From assembly GCF_004005485.1 (NCBI RefSeq), contig NZ_RZUL01000004.1, positions 124,001 to 188,000 on the forward strand: a stretch of 64,000 nt of DNA, read 5' to 3'. The position numbers were made by a program, and so were the translations under genes. Shown here one piece after another: positions 51,802 through 60,582 of the stretch (the first letter of the stretch is position 1; each line of letters starts with the position of its first letter). The stretch comes from Sphingobium algorifonticola (GTDB lineage: Bacteria > Pseudomonadota > Alphaproteobacteria > Sphingomonadales > Sphingomonadaceae). The notes beneath the pieces are model-generated. The model was not told the DNA's origin and did not search any database. It was given only the letters and a program-made list of their open reading frames with translations.

Positions 51802-52113
51802 ATGCGCAAGACCATCATCGCCAGCCTAGGCGCCATTGCTGTCATGGGCCTTTCGGCCTGCTCGGAAAAGGCCCAGGATCAGGTCGAACAGGCCGGGGAC
51901 GCCGTGGGCAACGATATCGAAAGCGGCATCAACAACGCTGACGACAAGATAGCGGCAGGGGCCGACAAGGCCGGGCGCGCGATCGACAATATGGGCGACG
52001 AAATCGGGGCAGCGGCTGACCGTGTCGGCGATGACGTGGAGGCCGGCGCAAAGGACGCGAAGAAGGACGTCGGTGCTGCGGTCGAAGAGGCCGGTCGCGA
52101 CATCAAGGACTGA
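51802..52113 (+). CDS. Small lipoprotein with Asp/Ala-rich amphipathic repeats
   Basis: 103-aa predicted lipoprotein: lipobox LSAC with Cys20. The mature part is low-complexity, Ala/Asp/Lys-rich, with an approximate 11-residue heptad-like period (DKIAAGADKAGRAIDNMG, DRVGDDVEAGAKDAKKDVG), resembling LEA/apolipoprotein-type amphipathic helices. Probably a stress or envelope-binding protein; function unknown. A short hairpin (52136-52153) follows. Confidence 0.82.
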   Translation: MRKTIIASLGAIAVMGLSACSEKAQDQVEQAGDAVGNDIESGINNADDKIAAGADKAGRAIDNMGDEIGAAADRVGDDVEAGAKDAKKDVGAAVEEAGRDIKD

Positions 52114-52135
52114 CATTCCAACGTCATCATCGCGT

Positions 52136-52153
52136 CGTCAAAGCAGCTTGACG
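52136..52153 (+). terminator. Weak hairpin after the lipoprotein gene
   Basis: CGTCAA/TTGACG, 6-bp stem and six-base loop, 22 bases after the stop. No U tract. Confidence 0.3.
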
Positions 52154-52182
52154 GCGCATGACAGGAAGGGGAGGAGCGGCCG

Positions 52183-53106
52183 ATGGTCGCATCCTCCCCA
52201 CCCGACTCGGCAGCAAAGCCGGTCATGCTGTTTGGACGTGCCGAACTCGCGTTGGTCGGGATAACGATGCTGTGGGGCGGCACGTTTCTGATTGTCCAGA
52301 CCGGCCTGTCGACGAGCGGGCCATTGTTTTTCGTCGGCTTGCGGTTCGGCACCGCGACGATCATGACTTTGCTGATCGTGCGCGGGCGCATCGCCGGTAT
52401 GACCCGCCAGGAATGGATCGCGGGAACGGCGATCGGCGTCGGCATCTTTCTGGGCTACACGCTCCAGACCTGGGGCCTGCAGTATATTCCCAGCAGCACG
52501 TCCGCATTCATCACCGCTGCCTATGTACCGCTGGTCCCGCTGCTCCAGTGGCTGATTCTGCGCAAACGTCCACATCTGACGAGCTGGCTTGGCGTGGCGC
52601 TTGCCTTTGCGGGCCTCATGCTGCTCGCCGGACCGAAGCCGGACCTGGGTTTTGGCTTTGGCGAAACGCTGACCTTGATCAGCACCCTTGCGATCGCCAT
52701 CGAAATCGTGCTGATCAGCCTTTGGGCAGGCAAGGTCGACATCGTCCGCGTGACAGTGGTGCAACTGGCCGTCACGGCTTTCCTTGCCTTTGCCATGATG
52801 CCGGTGGCCGGTGAGAGCATTCCGGCTTTTTCCTGGTTGCTGGCGGCATGCGCCTGCGGCCTTGGGGGCATGAGCGCCGTCATCCAACTTGTGATGAACT
52901 GGGCGCAACGCAGCGTATCCGCGACACGCGCCACGCTCATCTACGCGGGCGAACCGGTATGGGCCGGAGTGGTGGGGCGCATGGCGGGCGAGCGGCTGCC
53001 GCCGAGCGCCTTGCTGGGTGCGGGACTGATCGTCCTCGGCGTGATTGTGAGTGAGATACGGCTCCGCAGGCGGTCTGTCGAACCGGGCGATCACGCCGTT
53101 ACTTGA
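52183..53106 (+). CDS. EamA/DMT family transporter
   Basis: 307-aa drug/metabolite-transporter-type protein with about ten hydrophobic helices in two EamA repeats (LTMLWGGTFLIVQTGLS-like start; STSAFITAAYVPLVPLLQW; ATRATLIYAGEPVWAGVVG). Substrate unknown. Its last eight bases overlap the convergent proC. Confidence 0.87.
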   Translation: MVASSPPDSAAKPVMLFGRAELALVGITMLWGGTFLIVQTGLSTSGPLFFVGLRFGTATIMTLLIVRGRIAGMTRQEWIAGTAIGVGIFLGYTLQTWGLQYIPSSTSAFITAAYVPLVPLLQWLILRKRPHLTSWLGVALAFAGLMLLAGPKPDLGFGFGETLTLISTLAIAIEIVLISLWAGKVDIVRVTVVQLAVTAFLAFAMMPVAGESIPAFSWLLAACACGLGGMSAVIQLVMNWAQRSVSATRATLIYAGEPVWAGVVGRMAGERLPPSALLGAGLIVLGVIVSEIRLRRRSVEPGDHAVT

Positions 53107-53911
53107 GTGCCGCCATCTCCGCACCGCGATCGCGGGCGGCACGAATCGTTTCCGTCATCAGCTGAGCAAGGCCGTTGGGACGGTCGAGCACGTCCATGCC
53201 CTTTCGCGTCATGCCGCCGGGGCTGGCCACACGGTCGGCCAGAACCGCAGCGCTTTCCTGTGCCTCGACTGCGAGGACGGCGGCACCGGATACGGTGGCG
53301 AGCGCGAGCCGGTCAGCCTGCGCCGCCTCCAGCCCCAGTGCCTTGCCTGCCGTTGCCAGCGCGTCGATGAAGCGGAACAGATAGGCCGGGCCGCAGCCTG
53401 ATAGCGCGGTGACCAGATTGAACTGCGTTTCGTCCGCAATCGGTTCCACGAGGCCAAGCGGTGCGAGCATGTCCGCTACTTTGGCCAGCGTGTCTGGCGA
53501 CGTTTGGCTGTCGGCATACAGGGCGCAAACGCCCTGCCCGGTCCTTACCGGCGTGTTGGGCATGATGCGCACCACATCCGCGGCACCTGGGAACAGCGCG
53601 CGCAACTGCGCAATCGTGGTGCCCGCCAGTATCGACAGCAACGGCGTCTGATGGTTGAGCACGGGCGAGAGGGCGGGTGCGACATCGGCCAATTGCTGTG
53701 GCTTCAGCCCGAGCATCACTGTCGTGCCGACAGGCAGGTGCGCAGGCATTGTCTTTACCACCGCCACACCATCGGCGGCCGGTCGCCCGCTTGGCCGCAA
53801 TACCGTGATACGCGCGGGATCGAGGCCGCAGCTGATCCACCGTTGCAGCATCGCTCCGGCCATATTGCCGCAGCCGACAAGAAACAGATGCTCCGGCCAT
53901 CGAGATGTCAT
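53099..53911 (-). CDS. proC: Pyrroline-5-carboxylate reductase
   Basis: 270 aa, reduces pyrroline-5-carboxylate to proline. NAD(P) motif LFLVGCGNMAGAMLQRW at the N-terminus; C-terminal signature ALSGCGPAYLFRFIDALA and VASPGGMTRKGMDVLD. Downstream of ybjN by 49 bases on the same strand. Confidence 0.93.
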   Translation of the reverse strand: MTSRWPEHLFLVGCGNMAGAMLQRWISCGLDPARITVLRPSGRPAADGVAVVKTMPAHLPVGTTVMLGLKPQQLADVAPALSPVLNHQTPLLSILAGTTIAQLRALFPGAADVVRIMPNTPVRTGQGVCALYADSQTSPDTLAKVADMLAPLGLVEPIADETQFNLVTALSGCGPAYLFRFIDALATAGKALGLEAAQADRLALATVSGAAVLAVEAQESAAVLADRVASPGGMTRKGMDVLDRPNGLAQLMTETIRAARDRGAEMAALK

Positions 53912-53960
53912 GGGCGCGACACTCCGCTACGGGCGACGATCGGGTGCGGCAAACCGGCGT

Positions 53961-54467
53961 TCAGGCTTCACCGCGCGTTTCGATGAGGCTCGCGCTGATG
54001 GCCTCGCTCGGCGATTTGCCACCCCACAGGACGAACTGAAATACGGGATAGAAGCGTTCGCATTCGTCGAGCGCCGTCTCCACCAGTATCTGCGCCTGAT
54101 CGAGAGTCATCGTTTCGCCCTGCCCCAACAGCGCCCCATGGCGGAACAGCACGATGCCACTGGACGACCACAGCTCAAAATGACCGAGCCACAACTGTTC
54201 GTTGATCAGACCGATCGTCTCGTAAATCGCGGCGCGCTTGTCATCAGCGACCTTGATATCGGGCAGCGCCAGAAGCTGGAGCACCTGGTCTTCCTCGCGC
54301 CAGATCGCGCGCAGTTCATATTGCGCCCAGCTGCCCTGCGTGGTGGCAGCGATCTCATCGTCGCCTGCATGCTCGAAAGACCAGCCATGCGCTTCGAAAT
54401 AGGCCGCAAGCATGTCGATCGGAGCAGCTTCCTGACCGCCACTCTCATATTCGTCGCTATCCATCAT
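53961..54467 (-). CDS. YbjN domain-containing protein
   Basis: 168-aa YbjN-fold protein (SHS2/secretion-chaperone-like). Blocks: DMLAAYFEAHGWSFEHAGDD, YELRAIWREEDQVLQLLALPD and YETIGLINEQLWLGHFELWS. Such proteins act as chaperone-like regulators; the role is unknown. Between ubiK and proC, an order I associate with sphingomonads. Confidence 0.85.
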   Translation of the reverse strand: MMDSDEYESGGQEAAPIDMLAAYFEAHGWSFEHAGDDEIAATTQGSWAQYELRAIWREEDQVLQLLALPDIKVADDKRAAIYETIGLINEQLWLGHFELWSSSGIVLFRHGALLGQGETMTLDQAQILVETALDECERFYPVFQFVLWGGKSPSEAISASLIETRGEA

Positions 54468-54579
54468 GTCACTTGTATCTATTTGTCATCAACATCGCCC
54501 CGTCCTAGCATCGCTGCGCGCGAAAGGACAGCCGTGGCCCTGCCAAGCTGACGCATGAAACAGGTTGTTGTGGACGACC

Positions 54580-54588
54580 TGTGGATAA
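54580..54588. other. DnaA-box-like 9-mer
   Basis: TGTGGATAA is a perfect match to the TTATCCACA DnaA box, in the 137-base gap between ubiK and ybjN; a degenerate copy lies at 54569. No cluster of boxes and no AT-rich unwinding region, so it is not called an origin. Confidence 0.35.
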
Positions 54589-54604
54589 GCTGTCGAAAAG
54601 CCGC

Positions 54605-54892
54605 TCAGGCTTCCGGTGCCTTGCGCGGCTTCTTCACCGCAGCGGCCGAGGGAGCCTGGGCTTCCAGAGCGTCAAGACGCGCCTTGAGCACCTCCACTTC
54701 TTCGCGCGCCGTCGCCGCCATGGCCTTTACGGCGTCGAACTCTTCGCGGGACACCATGTCGAGCCCACCGACCCATTCTCTCGCCTTTTCACGCGCGGTC
54801 GTTTCAAACTCCCGCCCTGCCCCGGCAATAGTGCCCGCAGCGCCGTTGATGAGCTTGGCCAGATCGTCGAAGAAGCGGTTTTCACTTTGCAT
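54605..54892 (-). CDS. ubiK: Ubiquinone biosynthesis accessory factor (BMFP family)
   Basis: 95-aa coiled-coil protein of the BMFP family: ENRFFDDLAKLINGAAGTIAGAGRE then VSREEFDAVKAMAATAREE and LKARLDALE; Lys/Pro-rich C-terminus. UbiK supports aerobic ubiquinone synthesis with UbiJ in Enterobacteria. Members in alphaproteobacteria are usually named by this similarity. Confidence 0.82.
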   Translation of the reverse strand: MQSENRFFDDLAKLINGAAGTIAGAGREFETTAREKAREWVGGLDMVSREEFDAVKAMAATAREEVEVLKARLDALEAQAPSAAAVKKPRKAPEA

Positions 54893-54954
54893 AGGTCACC
54901 TGTCGCATTGATGGACGCATAGGTCCGCACGCGGTGGCTTATGCCACCAACACG

Positions 54955-55503
54955 CTATATCTGGGTACGCAATGCCGGAGCGGCAAGGGTTTCCGCATCG
55001 GGATTAAGCCGACCGATCTCATAATTCAGGCTGGCCGCAAAGCCCAGCCAGCACAGATAGGGGACCATCAGCCACGCCGCGGCCTTGCGAATCCGGCCAA
55101 ACAGTATCGTGGCGACGATTGAAAGGGCCAGCATCGCGACGATGACATAGAAAGCCAGCGTCACCTGATGCGCGGCGAAAAACAGCGGCGACCAGATGAG
55201 GTTGCAGGCCAGTTGCGCAAGAAACACCGCAACGGCCAGCCCCTTGCCCCGCGCCCCGCGCGCGTCGAGTATCACCGACAGCGCCAGCCCCATCATCACA
55301 TATAATATGCTCCACGCGACCGGAAAGGCCCATCCCGGCGGCATGACATCCGGCTTTGTCAGCGCATCGAACCAGCGGTTGCCGTAGCCCGCATTAGCGA
55401 TGCGCCCGGCCATGAAACCGAGGAAGACAATGGTCGGGACGACGAACAACGCCCATCGCAGAAAGGAGAGCCGCAATTGACCCTTCGACGCGATTTCATT
55501 CAT
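54955..55503 (-). CDS. TspO/MBR family protein, second copy
   Basis: 182-aa five-helix TspO-fold protein: RWFDALTKPDVMPPGWAFPV, NLIWSPLFFAAHQVTLAFY and LMVPYLCWLGFAASLNYE. Its N-terminus is longer than the PGC copy at 31089-31571 and the sequences differ clearly, so they are old paralogues. It may bind tetrapyrroles; not part of the PGC. Confidence 0.87.
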   Translation of the reverse strand: MNEIASKGQLRLSFLRWALFVVPTIVFLGFMAGRIANAGYGNRWFDALTKPDVMPPGWAFPVAWSILYVMMGLALSVILDARGARGKGLAVAVFLAQLACNLIWSPLFFAAHQVTLAFYVIVAMLALSIVATILFGRIRKAAAWLMVPYLCWLGFAASLNYEIGRLNPDAETLAAPALRTQI

Positions 55504-55560
55504 CCGCGACCCATCCTCCCAAATTGTCCTGCCACCGGCATACGATAACAGCGACCCGTC

Positions 55561-58500
55561 CTATTCGGCGGGATGCGGGGATGCCGCGCCGGGCGCGTCC
55601 CCCAGTGCCGAATCCAGCCGACGCGATACGGTTTGCGGGGAAACCGTGCGTCCTGCAACCCGCGAATAGAGCAACGGGATGAGAAACAGCGTGATGACGG
55701 TGGCAAAAGACACGCCGAACACGATGACCACGCCGATGCTGTTGCGCGCACCCGCCCCGGCCCCCGACGCAATCACCAGCGGCACTGCCCCCATGACGGT
55801 GGCAATCGACGTCATCATGATCGGCCGAAGGCGGCGGGTTGCGGCCTGCCGAATGGCATCGGCGATCTCCAGCCCCTCGTCACGCAACTGGTTGGCGAAC
55901 TCGACAATCAGAATACCGTTCTTCGCCGCCAGCCCGACGAGCATCACGATACCGATCTGGCTGTACAGATTGATCGATCCGCCCGTCAGCGCCAGCCCGA
56001 CCACGCCACCCGCGACCGCCAGTGGCACCGTCGCGATGATCACCGCCGGATGGATGAAGCTTTCGAACTGCGCCGCCAGCAGCAGGAAAACGATGAGGAT
56101 GGTCAGGCCGAACACCAGCCAGATCGAACTGCCGGTTTCCCGCAGCGACTGGCTCTCCCCGCGATAACCGATCGCCACCACTTCGGGCGATTGTCGCGCC
56201 TCGTTCTCCAGGAACGCCAGCGCATCGCCAAGCGAATAGCCGGGGGCGACACCGCCGGTCAGCGTAATCGCGCGCAATTTGTTGTAGCGGTTGAGTTGGC
56301 GCGGTCCGGCCATGCTGCCCGTCGTGACCAGCGCCGACAAGGGCACCAGCGTGCCATCGCGCGCACGGACATTGACCCGCGCAAGATCGCTGGTCGTTGC
56401 GCGGCCGTCCCGATCCGCCTGAACGATCACGCGATATTCCTCACCGCGATCGACATAGGTCGATACACGCCGCGATCCGAGCATCGTCTGCAACGCCTGG
56501 CTCACGTCGTTGACAGACACGCCCAGATCGCCGGCGCGCTGGGTGTTCACGACAATACGCATCTGCGGCTTGGTTTCCTTGAAATCGCTGTCGATGTTGA
56601 CGATGCCGGGATAGCTGGCCGCCGCTTCCATGATCCGGTCTCGCGCGGCCACCAGGCCTTCGTACGTCGATCCCGCCAGCACCAGATTGATGGGTTGTCC
56701 ACGCCCACGCGCCAAGCCGGAACGCGGCTGCGCATTGCCACGGATTCCCGGCTGCTCGGCGAGAATCTTCGTGACCTGGGCGGTCAATTCGTTGGTTGTT
56801 ACTGTCCGCTGCTCCCAAGGCCGCAGGAAGATATTGGCGACGCCGCTGTTGAAATCATCGCTCTGGCCGAAACCACCTGGCGCTCGGACCAGGATGGTCG
56901 CAACCGTGCCTTCCTCGCGAAGTGTTAGCAGGCGCTTTTCAAGCGTGGTCATATATTCGACCATCTTGTCGAACCCAGTTCCCTCCGCGGCGCTGACATT
57001 GGTTTCGACGACGCCGGTATCCTCGGCGGGGGCGAGTTCGGAACTGAGCGTTAGGAAGCATCCCGCACCAACGGCCATGAACAGCGCGACGCCGATCAGG
57101 GTGATGCCCGGTCGGCGTATGCATCGGTCGAGCAGTCCCGAATAGCGCGTCTCGATCTTCTGGAACCGCGTATCCACCCATTTCGCGAGCCGCCCGCGTT
57201 CGCTGTTCCGGAGCAGTTTGGAGCACATCATCGGTGCGAGGCTGAGCGAAATGAAGCCGGAGAAGGCGATCGCCGCGATCATCGTGATCGCGAGTTCCCG
57301 GAACAACAAGCCGGTCTGCCCCGCCAGGAACATGACCGGCACGAACACCGCGCAGACAACCAACGTGGTCGAGATGATCGCGAAGCCGACTTGCCGCGTA
57401 CCCACGAACGCGGCGACCAGCGGGTCCTCTCCCTGCTCGATACGGTGATAGACGTTTTCCAGCACGACGATGGCATCATCGACCACCAGACCAATCGCCA
57501 GAACGAAGGCAAGCAGCGTCAGCAGATTGATCGACAGACCCAGGAGCCACATCATCGCACAGGTCGCCAGCAGGCAAATCGGCACCGTGACGGCCGGGAT
57601 AATCGTCGCGCGGATCGACCCCAGGAACAGGAAGATGACGAGAATGACGAGAATCGCGGCTTCAGCGAGCGTGCGATAGACATTTTCGATGGCGCGGCTG
57701 ATAAACTGCGATTCGTCCAGGCCGACCTGAAACGTCATGCCTTCCGGCAAGGTCGGGCGGATTTCCTCGGCAATGCGCTTCGCCTCGTCCGCCACGGCAA
57801 GCGTGTTGGCGCCCGATTGCCGGACCAGCCCCACCCCCACGCCGGTGCCGCCATTGGCACGAAACACGCTGTAGGGATTTTCGGCACCCTGTTCGATGCG
57901 GGCCACGTCCCCCAGCTTCACCTGATAACCGTTGGTGCCGCGCCCGACGATGAGGGCCGCAAACTGATCGCTATTTCCGAACGGGCGATCGACGCGCAAG
58001 GTGACGTTTTGATCACGCGATTCCAGCCGCCCCGCCGGCAATTCGACGTTCTGGCTGCGGAGCGCATTTTCCACATCGGCCGGGGTCAACCCGAAGGCGG
58101 CGAGCCGTTCGGGATTGAGCCATACGCGCGTGGAAGGGCGCGCCTCGCCGAATATGTTGATCCGCGCGACGCCGTTGATCGCGGAAAAGCGATCGGAAAT
58201 GTTGCGATCAACGAAGTCACTGATCTGCACCTGCGTCCAGCCGGGGCGGGAGAAGAGAAACACGATGATCGGACGGGCATCGGCATCGACTTTCCGGATT
58301 TCGGGTGCCAGCACGTCCTCCGGCAAATCCTCCGTGACCGACCCGACACGATCGCGCACGTCGTTCGCCGCCGAATCGATGTCGCGGGTGGGGTCAAACT
58401 CGATGTTGATATTGGACTGGCCGTCGCGCGAATCCGACGTGATCGTCTGGATGCCCTGCACACCGGCGACGGCATCTTCGATCACCTGCGTGATGCGCGT

Positions 58501-58680
58501 CTCGATCACCGATGCGGCTGCGCCGGTATAGGCGGTCTGGACCGAAACCACGGGCGGATCGGTATCGGGATATTCCCGGATCGACAGGCTGAAATAGCCG
58601 ACCAGCCCCACGATGCAGAGCAGGACTGCAAGAACCGCGGCAAAGACCGGACGACGGACCGAGATGTCGGAAAGTACCAT
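55561..58680 (-). CDS. RND efflux transporter permease (AcrB/MexB-like)
   Basis: 1039-aa inner-membrane HAE1-type RND pump with 12 helices in two halves and large periplasmic loops. Proton-relay Asp pair in LAIGLVVDDAIVVLENVY; start MVLSDISVRRPVFAAVLAVL. Exports amphiphilic or toxic compounds through the adaptor encoded just upstream (15-base gap). No outer-membrane channel gene is adjacent. Confidence 0.92.
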   Translation of the reverse strand: MVLSDISVRRPVFAAVLAVLLCIVGLVGYFSLSIREYPDTDPPVVSVQTAYTGAAASVIETRITQVIEDAVAGVQGIQTITSDSRDGQSNINIEFDPTRDIDSAANDVRDRVGSVTEDLPEDVLAPEIRKVDADARPIIVFLFSRPGWTQVQISDFVDRNISDRFSAINGVARINIFGEARPSTRVWLNPERLAAFGLTPADVENALRSQNVELPAGRLESRDQNVTLRVDRPFGNSDQFAALIVGRGTNGYQVKLGDVARIEQGAENPYSVFRANGGTGVGVGLVRQSGANTLAVADEAKRIAEEIRPTLPEGMTFQVGLDESQFISRAIENVYRTLAEAAILVILVIFLFLGSIRATIIPAVTVPICLLATCAMMWLLGLSINLLTLLAFVLAIGLVVDDAIVVLENVYHRIEQGEDPLVAAFVGTRQVGFAIISTTLVVCAVFVPVMFLAGQTGLLFRELAITMIAAIAFSGFISLSLAPMMCSKLLRNSERGRLAKWVDTRFQKIETRYSGLLDRCIRRPGITLIGVALFMAVGAGCFLTLSSELAPAEDTGVVETNVSAAEGTGFDKMVEYMTTLEKRLLTLREEGTVATILVRAPGGFGQSDDFNSGVANIFLRPWEQRTVTTNELTAQVTKILAEQPGIRGNAQPRSGLARGRGQPINLVLAGSTYEGLVAARDRIMEAAASYPGIVNIDSDFKETKPQMRIVVNTQRAGDLGVSVNDVSQALQTMLGSRRVSTYVDRGEEYRVIVQADRDGRATTSDLARVNVRARDGTLVPLSALVTTGSMAGPRQLNRYNKLRAITLTGGVAPGYSLGDALAFLENEARQSPEVVAIGYRGESQSLRETGSSIWLVFGLTILIVFLLLAAQFESFIHPAVIIATVPLAVAGGVVGLALTGGSINLYSQIGIVMLVGLAAKNGILIVEFANQLRDEGLEIADAIRQAATRRLRPIMMTSIATVMGAVPLVIASGAGAGARNSIGVVIVFGVSFATVITLFLIPLLYSRVAGRTVSPQTVSRRLDSALGDAPGAASPHPAE

Positions 58681-58695
58681 AGCCCGTCCCCTCGC

Positions 58696-59769
58696 CTAAC
58701 GCGCGGTGGCGGGGCGGGAACCGCCGCTGCCGCCGGAAGGTCCGCCCTGCCCGCCTTCGCCCTGCACCCGGATCGGCGCACCGTCGGCCAGTTTCACGAC
58801 CCCGTCGGTGACGATCTGCTGCCCTGCCTTCAGGCCCGAGAGCACTTCGACTTTCCCGTCCTGCCGCACGCCGCTGGTAATCGCGACACGCTTTGCCTTG
58901 CCATCCTGCGCCAGATACACGAACTGCCGGTCGCCTTCGCCGATCACCGCAAGCTCGGGGACGGACAGGGCGCGCCGTTCACGCGCCAGCAGCTTGACGG
59001 TCAGAAGCATGCCCGGCTTGAGCATCCGGTCGCCATTGGGCAGGATCGCCCGCACGGCGACGGAACGCGTTGCCGGATCAACCACCGAATCGATCGTTGC
59101 CACTGTCCCCTCGAAAATCCGGTCGGGATAAGCCGACGACAGAATACGCAGCGTCTGCCCCCTGGACAACAATGAAAGCTGCGTTTCGGGAATGGTGAAG
59201 TCGAGCTTTATGCGCGAAATGTCGCTGACCGTCGCGATCGGCGTGCCGGCCGCGATGATCGCGCCGGGCGAAACCGTGCGCAGGCCCAGATAGCCGGAGA
59301 AAGGCGCGCGTATCACCCGGTCGCTGATCGCGGCCTGTACCTGCGCGGCAGAGGCCTTGGCGGCGTTGGCGGCGGCTACCTGCGCATCGAGGCTTGCGCC
59401 GGTAGCAAAGCCGCGCTGGCGCAATTGCTGGATGCGTTCGAGTTGCTGGGTCGCCTCGCGCGCGCGCGCCTGTGCCCCGGCGAGTTCCGCCGCTTCCTGC
59501 GACTGGGCAAGCCGGGCGATCACCTCGCCCCGCCGCACGAAGCCGCCGTCGCTGTAGTTGAGCGAAACGATCCGTTCGGTAACAGGTGCCGACAGCACGA
59601 CCTGTTCGTTTGCAACGGCGGTGCCGACCGCTTCGATCATGTCGGAAAAGCTATCGACACGCACCGGCTGCACTTCCACCAGGGCAGGCGGCCGTTTGGG
59701 CTGGGCCGCCTCTTTGCCGCATGCGGCAACCGTCAGCAGCATGGCGCAGGATAGCGTGAATCTAAGCAT
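58696..59769 (-). CDS. RND efflux periplasmic adaptor (membrane fusion protein)
   Basis: 357-aa lipoprotein (lipobox TVAAC, Cys17). Beta-barrel and lipoyl half-motifs (NYSDGGFVRRGEVIARL, APFSGYLGLRTVSPGAII) flank a coiled-coil hairpin (residues about 85-130). Links the permease to an outer-membrane channel. First gene of the efflux operon. The C-terminus is Gly/Ser-rich. Confidence 0.9.
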   Translation of the reverse strand: MLRFTLSCAMLLTVAACGKEAAQPKRPPALVEVQPVRVDSFSDMIEAVGTAVANEQVVLSAPVTERIVSLNYSDGGFVRRGEVIARLAQSQEAAELAGAQARAREATQQLERIQQLRQRGFATGASLDAQVAAANAAKASAAQVQAAISDRVIRAPFSGYLGLRTVSPGAIIAAGTPIATVSDISRIKLDFTIPETQLSLLSRGQTLRILSSAYPDRIFEGTVATIDSVVDPATRSVAVRAILPNGDRMLKPGMLLTVKLLARERRALSVPELAVIGEGDRQFVYLAQDGKAKRVAITSGVRQDGKVEVLSGLKAGQQIVTDGVVKLADGAPIRVQGEGGQGGPSGGSGGSRPATAR

Positions 59770-59826
59770 GGGGTGGCGCTATACGTCCTTACAGGGCGAT
59801 GCAACCGCGGCACCATGGCCGCCGCA

Positions 59827-60582
59827 TCACGTTACCGTATCAACGCACGATGTGAGCGAAGCCGCCATCAGAAACTCGACATTCCCTTCCGGGCCGGTGA
59901 TAGGGCTGGGGATGACGCCCGCAACCTGCCATCCCAGACCGGTGATCCATTGAACGGCTGCGTCGCATACCCGCTGATGCACTACGGGATCGCGCACTAC
60001 GCCGCCCTTGCCCACTTCATCCCGCCCGGCTTCGAACTGAGGTTTGATGAGCGCCACAAGACGCGCCTGAGGCGCAGCGAACGTCAACGGTCTTTCGAGA
60101 ACCTTCGCCAGCGCGATGAAGCTCGCATCGCAGACGAACAGGGTAATCGGTTCTGGGATATGGTCCGGCGTCAGCAGGCGCGCGCTCGTCTGTTCGTGCA
60201 CGATAACGCGCGGATCGGTGCGCAGCTTCCAAGCCAGCTGGTTGGTTCCGCTGTCTATCGCATACACGCGCAACGCCCCGTTGGTCAGCAGCACGTCGGT
60301 AAAGCCACCGGTCGAGCTGCCTACGTCCATGGCCACGGCGCCCGCAACGTCCCACCCGAAATGCATGAGCGCATGCGCCAGCTTGACGCCGCCGCGCGAC
60401 ACCCAGGGATGATCGCGGCCGCGCACGTCGAGCGGCGCGTCAGCAGGGAGTTGCTGCCCCGCCTTCTCCACCTTTCGCTCGCCCGAATAGACCACGCCTG
60501 CAAGAATGAGCGCCTGCGCCCGCGTGCGGCTCTCGACCAGGCCGCGATCGACCAGCATCTGGTCCGCCCGCGCCTTGGCCAT
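59827..60582 (-). CDS. tlyA: TlyA family rRNA 2'-O-methyltransferase
   Basis: 251-aa S4-domain plus SAM methyltransferase. ADQMLVDRGLVESRTRAQAL is the N-terminal S4 domain, MDVGSSTGGFTDVLL the SAM motif, VALIKPQFEAGRDEVGKGG a catalytic block. Homologues modify 16S/23S rRNA; some act as hemolysins. ATG overlaps the stop of the DsbD-like gene. Confidence 0.9.
   Translation of the reverse strand: MAKARADQMLVDRGLVESRTRAQALILAGVVYSGERKVEKAGQQLPADAPLDVRGRDHPWVSRGGVKLAHALMHFGWDVAGAVAMDVGSSTGGFTDVLLTNGALRVYAIDSGTNQLAWKLRTDPRVIVHEQTSARLLTPDHIPEPITLFVCDASFIALAKVLERPLTFAAPQARLVALIKPQFEAGRDEVGKGGVVRDPVVHQRVCDAAVQWITGLGWQVAGVIPSPITGPEGNVEFLMAASLTSCVDTVT

Noticed and set aside
52183..55503. Chromosomal origin near the DnaA box
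   Set aside because: Only one perfect box, no AT-rich region and no origin-associated genes.
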